A DNA stretch of 64,000 bases. Source: Saliniplasma sp051745305 (lineage in GTDB: Archaea > Thermoplasmatota > Thermoplasmata > Halarchaeoplasmatales > Halarchaeoplasmataceae). Positions 60,401-64,000 of the stretch are shown piece after piece. The notes beneath the pieces are model-generated. The model was given only the letters and a program-made list of their open reading frames with translations, ran no database searches and was not told the DNA's origin. The stretch's first letter is position 1, and the number at the start of each line of letters is the position of its first letter. The stretch spans positions 4,549-68,548 of the forward strand of contig JBNJDY010000002.1 of the NCBI GenBank assembly GCA_051745305.1. The letters run 5' to 3'. A program made the position numbers and the translations under genes.

Positions 60401-61602
60401 TTCGGACATGAGATTATTTTCTTTTCCTCTGAATATTTATCTAATAAATATTTTAAATCTTTAAGATATTCTTCTAACATTTCATCTAGATCTTTTATCA
60501 GATTGTTTTTAGCTCCTTTATACTTGATATTTTTTCCAACTACTTCTTCTTTGTTGACTCTATACTCTATATCGATACCCACATCATCCGAGAATTTAAC
60601 ACTGTCTTCTGTTATACCCGGTGTAACTAGTTTAATTTCATCTTCTTGATTTAATATATCTGAAGCTAGTATCTTATTGGTTATTTGTTTCTTGATTCGC
60701 TTTCTGTGTTTAATCAGTTTCTCGATAGGATTGATGAATTCCATACCATGTATTTTATTACCTGAAATATAATTTATCTCTTTGAAATCTGTTATGCCTG
60801 CTTCAGCCATTATAGAATTCAACTTTGATTTCGGAACTATACCTCTTTCCTCAACACCATCTAATTCGTAAGATACTACACTGTATTTTCCTTTTGGAGA
60901 GACAAATATACCTAGAGGTGCAAGAAGAGAGAGAAGTTTTGGAATCTTCAAAAATAAAAATCTGTCTTTCCCTCTTTTAACCGGAACTTTCAGTAAATAT
61001 TCCGCTTCAGTATAAGTCTCTTCAACGATATTCTCTTTTGAATTATATTCATTACAATTTTTGCACTGCCAAACATCTCTTTCCACCTTTTTAAATAATC
61101 CTTCATTGTATAATTCACTCAATGACCACCAAACTGAGTTTATAAATTTTTTATTTGAAGTATGATATTCACTACTATCCCAAATTTTTGCCCCGTTTAA
61201 AGATTTTTTAAAATTTGATTTAAATCTTCCTGAACTTTTTTTCCATATTTTCAAAAGTTTTTCGTTATCTTTTTTCTTAATCTCATCTATGTTTTCAACA
61301 TCTAATTCTTGTAAAAAAGTCTTTTGTGAATCTTTGGTAAAAGTGTTAAGACAATATTTCATGTTTATATTTTGTTTATTTAAACATTGATATTTGTACC
61401 AAACATCATATAATAGATGTTTGTACCATATTGATGGTTTAAGTTCGGATTCTATATTATCGGGAGTTTGAACTAAATAATACTTATCTTTATTTTTACT
61501 TGTTTCTTTGATTTTGTCAATAATATTTTCTTTTTCCCAGTACATTTTTATTTTTGTTTCCAAGTTCAATGGATCATATTCTTTCAAGATTTTTTTCTCC
61601 AT
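57457..61602 (-). CDS. Isoleucyl-tRNA synthetase-like protein lacking catalytic motifs, fused to HhH and DUF835 domains
   Basis: A 1381-residue protein. Residues 1-1030 follow the IleRS plan throughout: N-terminal EYDPLNLETKIKMYWE, SVWWSLSELYNEGL, zinc knuckles CKNC, CPNC, CGCG and CDDC, CP1 editing insert, VEWLPEWG-like IEWLPEWGSPL, the NWRISSDKQIGIQLPIW segment, TVGSDSLRLAFL, anticodon domain and a C-terminal IleRS domain (EIKLRIKSMRED). Yet the HIGH signature is replaced by SIWY (in ELKPSIWYKHLLY), GWDxHG is gone, and the KMSKS loop is deleted or reads IATRGKIEGEINIPK. Residues about 1047-1105 and 1134-1187 are helix-hairpin-helix units (SIPGMSKELSERLYYNGY; KISGIGKSIAESITKKGY). After a Lys/Glu linker, about 1235-1381 is DUF835 (WLSNVDKE, LLSGIEYLIINNDFRKVL). 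Catalysis looks impossible. ATG at 61602 preferred; GTG at 61614 possible. Confidence 0.82.
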   Translation of the reverse strand: MEKKILKEYDPLNLETKIKMYWEKENIIDKIKETSKNKDKYYLVQTPDNIESELKPSIWYKHLLYDVWYKYQCLNKQNINMKYCLNTFTKDSQKTFLQELDVENIDEIKKKDNEKLLKIWKKSSGRFKSNFKKSLNGAKIWDSSEYHTSNKKFINSVWWSLSELYNEGLFKKVERDVWQCKNCNEYNSKENIVEETYTEAEYLLKVPVKRGKDRFLFLKIPKLLSLLAPLGIFVSPKGKYSVVSYELDGVEERGIVPKSKLNSIMAEAGITDFKEINYISGNKIHGMEFINPIEKLIKHRKRIKKQITNKILASDILNQEDEIKLVTPGITEDSVKFSDDVGIDIEYRVNKEEVVGKNIKYKGAKNNLIKDLDEMLEEYLKDLKYLLDKYSEEKKIISCPNCSSEVNNVTIKEWILITEEMENKVHEHSDDIEWLPEWGSPLEDYDSLEDIDNWRISSDKQIGIQLPIWGCGCGEEKIISSTDQLKDLTGANMKHIIFPHFIDNLDIECDDCGEKMKWEGKSIHHNFIKSISPWAQLGYPDNEKNFKDWWSGDLTFGKFMDEDGVIFGNLVLSSILFNDISIKKIATRGKIEGEINIPKYLKTVGSDSLRLAFLENSPIWEDKELKDENLSRPNKIIKVLWNIYNFYNQLKDGLSDIKELEDESIESFYENTRIEDKWILSRSQDIIKYSEEHLDDLRFDELISLMNDFVLKDIAQWYVGIVRYRVQEGDEIDRISVILTLEYLLNSVTRILCPLAPCITEKIYTDMHPKNDSVFTSDEDITINKFKNSRFDFWKNVADEVTNDVYNLKKEMELPLKWPFQKIVIDTSTFETYDNFEKFKHIIKNKAKIKEIEILRPDEEWKELELTVEANMDAIGKTYRQWASRIALLLENRDAEEIKEKIEEGEYIIGIEGHQTEIQPEMLTFKNELPEGYVEVEYDDFNVYANYEMSEDIWNEQIANEIKLRIKSMREDFDLLEEDEVEIFIYPPDEFFESINSHKTDILNYVGGKDLTISDDDMDEVEYVVEWDINGETVDIGINPLYKTNMLHIYQSIPGMSKELSERLYYNGYTSLDKLKKATAEDISDIRGFKRSLARRIVQTMKEKGDKLKKGEIKKEQLKSGLNKEMKRFIGELQKISGIGKSIAESITKKGYYSFEDIAETSVEKLMEIRYMKEDTAERLIDYSKKKHAPEIKKDDLKTKEPKESLEKKEKGSGRKKSEKEEKELAEELPEGINKSSTYMMIDENLDNSFELFKKIMSTGMDGICITREYPKKIRNKYDLEKSSIIWLSNVDKEEVIRPKNLKKLKLELEKFLKSGNSVILLSGIEYLIINNDFRKVLHLLLSLKDQSVMSESILLVQIDSQELDDYQLDLMKSEMDDILT

Positions 61603-61708
61603 TATATCTAACACTCACATAATCTGCTATCTTAAATTAGTTTCCATAATTTTTGAATTTATCGAATGAAGTACTTGAACCATCCTATATCAATTTAAAC
61701 ACCCGAAA

Positions 61709-61722
61709 TTATATATATAATA
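61709..61722 (+). promoter_or_regulatory. TATA element of the wHTH-KaiC operon
   Basis: ATTATATATATAAT, a strong archaeal TATA element. It sits about 75 bases before the AUU start, placing transcription start near 61738-61745 at the left foot of the first leader inverted repeat. Confidence 0.55.
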
Positions 61723-61738
61723 GTACTTCTCAATACAT

Positions 61739-61759
61739 AAACCTTTATTTAGAAGGTTT
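61739..61759 (+). repeat. Leader inverted repeat 1
   Basis: AAACCTT and AAGGTTT enclose TATTTAG: seven perfect base pairs with a seven-base loop. It lies at the expected transcription start, so it could be a DNA operator or the first RNA hairpin of the leader. Confidence 0.5.
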
Positions 61760-61763
61760 AAGG

Positions 61764-61780
61764 CTCTTAAAGTTTAAGAG
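61764..61780 (+). promoter_or_regulatory. Palindrome abutting the ribosome binding site
   Basis: CTCTTAAA-G-TTTAAGAG, a perfect 8+8 palindrome about a central G. Its last base is the first G of the Shine-Dalgarno GGAGG (61780-61784). A winged-helix dimer binding here would block transcription; an RNA hairpin here would occlude the ribosome site. The adjacent wHTH gene suggests autoregulation. Confidence 0.55.
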
Positions 61781-61791
61781 GAGGAAATAAC

Positions 61792-62391
61792 ATTAGCCTT
61801 GAATTCCAAAGGAAAGCCTATGTCTTAGGGAAAGAACACTCAATATCTATTCTCAAGTATCTTTATGCAGTGGGATGGATAAAAGCAAGTGATGTTGCTA
61901 ATTCATTAGATCTCCATATAGCTACCTGTACTAAATATTTAGACGAATTACATGAGATAGATTTACTCGAAATGAGGGAAGGAAAAGGTAAAACCGGAAA
62001 AATAAAAGAGTATAGATTAAAAGACCCTAGAATAGAACTCCATTTCGAGATTGAAAACACTGATCTTAATGATGAAGATATTGAATTCTATAAAAAATTA
62101 TATGAATCGTTAACAAAAAGAACGGAAGGAGTTTATGGTTCTATCTCGGTTGATATTCTTGATTTAGACGAAATTGAAAACATAAGTAGCATAAAAGTTT
62201 TGATAGACTCGATCAGAAAGTTGCTTGAATTCAATGAAAAAACTATAGGTCTTAATCCCACTAGAAAATTAGTAAAGCGATCTGGGAGCGACGTTTTAGA
62301 CGGTTATAACCAACTCCAAAATATAGAACCCCTTTTAGAAAGTTTACCCCCAAAATATTTTGATCTATTAAAGGAGGAATATAATGAGTAG
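61792..62391 (+). CDS. Winged-helix regulator with AUU start
   Basis: A DNA-binding protein of about 199 residues. A winged helix occupies roughly residues 14-75: LGKEHSISILKYLYAVGWIKASDVANSLDLHIATCTKYLDELHEIDLLEMREGK, followed by a wing KTGKIKEYRLKD. The C-terminal 120 residues are helical and of unknown type. No ATG exists at the N-terminus; the first ordinary start, GTG at 61870, would remove helix 1 of the domain. GGAGG at 61780-61784 is seven bases from ATT at 61792, so I annotate AUU as the start. It overlaps the KaiC-like gene by eight bases. Confidence 0.78.
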   Translation: MSLEFQRKAYVLGKEHSISILKYLYAVGWIKASDVANSLDLHIATCTKYLDELHEIDLLEMREGKGKTGKIKEYRLKDPRIELHFEIENTDLNDEDIEFYKKLYESLTKRTEGVYGSISVDILDLDEIENISSIKVLIDSIRKLLEFNEKTIGLNPTRKLVKRSGSDVLDGYNQLQNIEPLLESLPPKYFDLLKEEYNE

Positions 62392-63073
62392 AATAGAATC
62401 TGGAATAAAAGGTTTAGATAATCTTATACAAGGTGGATTTCCATCTAGATCGGTTCATCTATTACAAGGTCCAACTGGTAGTGCAAAAACCCTTTTTGGG
62501 CTTCAGTTTATACATGGAGGATTAAAAAATAAGGAATGTGGTTTGGTTCTTTCAATCGAGGAAAGCAGAGAAAATATGAAAAGAGCTATCAAATCTTTCG
62601 ATCTAGATTGGAAACCATACGAAAATGGAAAATCATATCTAATAGATTATGGTGAATTAAGAAGAGGCGATTTAGAGGATTCTATTATAGGTTTTAAAGA
62701 ACTGCAAGAGTTCCTTGATAATTTTATTTCTAAAAATGAAATTGATAGATTGGTGATTGATTCTATAAGCGCAGTATCCCTTTACTATTCATCAACTGAA
62801 AAATTGAGACGTAGTCTTTTCGAGTTTTGTAGATTTTTGAAAGAAAAAGACCTAGTTACTCTTCTGATCACGGAATCTGTGCAGTCTAGGCTTGGTGTAG
62901 AGGGATTCGTTACGGATTCTGTAATAAACCTAGATTACGAAGATTTTGAAGGAGAATTCAGAAGAAGTATCAAGATTTACAAAATGAGATTTACCAAACA
63001 CGATCCATATAAACATCCATTTTTGATATTAGATGGTGGTATCGAAGTATCCGAGGAGGAAACATTAAGGTGA
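62384..63073 (+). CDS. KaiC-like RecA-family ATPase
   Basis: A 229-residue single-domain KaiC-type ATPase. SGIKGLDNLIQGGFPSRSVHLLQGPTGSAKTLFGLQFIH holds Walker A (GPTGSAKT, 29-36), with Ala for the usual Gly before Lys. LVLSIEESRENM supplies the catalytic Glu pair, RLVIDSISAV the Walker B Asp. Archaeal proteins of this type act in signalling and chemotaxis-like switches. It is coupled to the wHTH gene and followed seven bases later by a degenerate paralogue. Confidence 0.9.
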   Translation: MSRIESGIKGLDNLIQGGFPSRSVHLLQGPTGSAKTLFGLQFIHGGLKNKECGLVLSIEESRENMKRAIKSFDLDWKPYENGKSYLIDYGELRRGDLEDSIIGFKELQEFLDNFISKNEIDRLVIDSISAVSLYYSSTEKLRRSLFEFCRFLKEKDLVTLLITESVQSRLGVEGFVTDSVINLDYEDFEGEFRRSIKIYKMRFTKHDPYKHPFLILDGGIEVSEEETLR

Positions 63074-63080
63074 AAACAAG

Positions 63081-64000
63081 ATGGAGATAGATCTGGGAAT
63101 TGATGGATTGAAATCGACAATCAGCGGTATAGATCAAGGTTTTTCTTTGATTCTAGAAGTTTCTCTAGGGGAAGTCAGAGAACATATGAAAACTCAATTT
63201 ATTTCCCAGAATTTAAAAAAAGGGATGTCTGCAGTTGTTTTACTTTCAAGACAATCTCCAAAAGAATTTTTGAAGAATCTAAATAGTAATGGGGTGGACA
63301 CAAATAAGTGTATTAAAGAAGATCGGTTGATTATAGTAGACTGGTATACACATAAACGAAAAAGAGTATTAGGCATAGAAGAGGAAGCGAATATAATACG
63401 CTCAAGTCGAGATATATTAAATGTTTGTATCAGTGTAAATAAAGCATTAAAAATGATATCTGAATCCGATAGCAAAATTGCATATGTCGATGTCGTGACA
63501 GAGGCTGCCAACCTTTTCAGTTGGGATAAAACAAAAGATTATATTATAGATATCATGAATAAGTTCCAAGAAAACGAATTTACTACTTTATATTTAATCG
63601 ATAAGATGGTTGAGGATGTTACCATTCCAAGCTTTCACCCGAGTATTAATGGTATCATCAAAATATTTAAAGAAAATAATAAACCCAAATTGAGTTTTGA
63701 GTCATTAAATTCTGAATTAAAAAACTTAGATTCGTTGGAATTAACAGTTGAAGAAAAACGAGTGAAGGTTAAAGAAGGAGATAAAAAGGGAGATAAAAAA
63801 GGCGTATTGGTACCAACCAAATCACTCAGAAATATTTCTAACAAAATTTTTGGAAAGCCAAATAAAGAAAAGGATAGAGAAAAAGGTTGGTCTGGTCTGA
63901 AGAAAGGATTAACTAACGGGAAGACGAACGGTAAAGTAAACGGACGTACAAACGGATTAACCAACGGCAAGACGAACGGAAAGGTAAACGGACGTACAAA
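63081..64000 (+). CDS. KaiC-fold protein without P-loop, with Asn-Gly-Thr repeats (3' end outside window)
   Basis: An open frame from ATG 63081 to the end of the window, at least 306 residues. The N-terminal 200 residues align by eye with KaiC-like ATPases (GFSLILEV... HMKTQFISQNLKKGMSAVVLLSRQSPKEFLKNL and IAYVDVVTEA at Walker B position), but the P-loop is replaced by SLGEVREH, so it cannot bind ATP in the usual way. A charged linker (EKRVKVKEGDKKGDKKG) leads to repeats of GLTNGKTNGKVNGRTN, the first at 63906. Such Asn-Gly repeats are typical of Thermoplasmata secreted or cell-surface-linked signalling proteins. Third gene of the operon, seven bases after the KaiC-like gene. The length of the repeat region is unknown. 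Confidence 0.8.
   Translation, partial: MEIDLGIDGLKSTISGIDQGFSLILEVSLGEVREHMKTQFISQNLKKGMSAVVLLSRQSPKEFLKNLNSNGVDTNKCIKEDRLIIVDWYTHKRKRVLGIEEEANIIRSSRDILNVCISVNKALKMISESDSKIAYVDVVTEAANLFSWDKTKDYIIDIMNKFQENEFTTLYLIDKMVEDVTIPSFHPSINGIIKIFKENNKPKLSFESLNSELKNLDSLELTVEEKRVKVKEGDKKGDKKGVLVPTKSLRNISNKIFGKPNKEKDREKGWSGLKKGLTNGKTNGKVNGRTNGLTNGKTNGKVNGRT
63906..64000 (+). repeat. 48-base coding repeats (16-residue Asn/Gly/Thr unit)
   Basis: Two consecutive units, 63906-63953 and 63954 to the edge, differ by only a few third-position bases and both encode GLTNGKTNGKVNGRTN. Internally each unit has a four-residue period (x-x-N-G). The repeat continues past the window. Confidence 0.85.

Noticed and set aside
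57457..61602. Ordinary IleRS, LeuRS or ValRS
   Set aside because: Overall order fits IleRS, but HIGH and KMSKS are missing at their expected places and the protein continues into HhH and DUF835 domains.
61870..62391. GTG start for the winged-helix gene
   Set aside because: It cuts into the first helices of the DNA-binding domain and has no ribosome site, whereas a perfect GGAGG precedes an in-frame ATT at 61792.
63906..64000. CRISPR-like or microsatellite array
   Set aside because: The period is 48 bases without spacers, lies in frame in an open reading frame and changes mainly at third positions, so it is a protein repeat.
1..64000. Insertion sequences, integrases, CRISPR arrays or defence islands
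   Set aside because: I saw no transposase or integrase motifs, no direct-repeat/spacer arrays and no restriction or toxin genes; apart from the right end the content is housekeeping.

Overview
The window is archaeal and fits a euryarchaeote of the Thermoplasmata-like lineages. Archaeal marks are TFB, RpoK, PAN, aIF6, eL31/eL39/eS19, aCPSF1, deoxyhypusine synthase, archaeal-type GltX and Trm1, MptD, a UbiA-type lipid prenyltransferase and a CDP-alcohol/decarboxylase lipid pair. The lineage hint comes from a DUF835 module and from Gly-Thr-Asn-Gly style repeats at the right edge, both of which I know mainly from Thermoplasmata and Thermococci. FtsZ and a MutS-MutL operon are present. DNA is AT-rich, coding is dense, and many genes look leaderless (TATA element about 25 nt before the ATG) while downstream genes use GGAGG-type sites. 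Genus and species cannot be read from this window.

Layout. 1-10 kb: aCPSF1 ribonuclease end, rpoK-rpsB, a ThiI-like/E1-like pair, a GT-C-like membrane protein, a MagIII-like glycosylase, DUF763, PAN, a tiny zinc ribbon, then a GC-rich stretch (9368-9578) that folds into three consecutive stem-loops. 10-23 kb: UspA, a large PAPS-reductase-like/PUA/ferredoxin protein, trm1, a THEP1 NTPase, mptD, archaetidylserine synthase and decarboxylase, ftsZ, dys, a dTMP-kinase-like protein, UbiA prenyltransferase, pyrBI, a coiled-coil protein, M18 peptidase. 23-34 kb: rqcH, UPF0173, the rps19e-PDCD5-rpl39e-rpl31e-tif6 operon, a coaD fusion, gltX, and an iron operon (DtxR, FeoB, a Cys-rich miniprotein, DtxR-FeoA). 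34-45 kb: an intron-containing initiator tRNA-Met, mutS-mutL, tfb, tRNA-Val, elp3, pyruvoyl arginine decarboxylase, small membrane proteins, cobO, a gamma-carbonic-anhydrase-like protein and a PRC-barrel protein. 45-57 kb: an eight-gene Na+/H+ antiporter module in the order of MbhA-H but with no hydrogenase genes, then a sulfur-transfer operon (tusA, dsrE2, iscS, iscU-DUF59, nitrilase), a MATE exporter, a tRNA methylthiotransferase and ketopantoate reductase.

57-64 kb is the most unusual part. A 1381-residue protein has the complete domain order of isoleucyl-tRNA synthetase but has lost the HIGH and KMSKS signatures, and it carries two helix-hairpin-helix domains and a C-terminal DUF835 domain. 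Divergent from it lies an operon of a winged-helix protein (apparently starting at AUU), a KaiC-like ATPase, and a second KaiC-fold protein whose P-loop is destroyed and which runs into 16-residue Asn/Gly/Thr repeats that continue past the window. Two strong inverted repeats lie in the leader of that operon. Together these look like an uncharacterised regulatory or signalling locus; the link between the two divergent units is inference.
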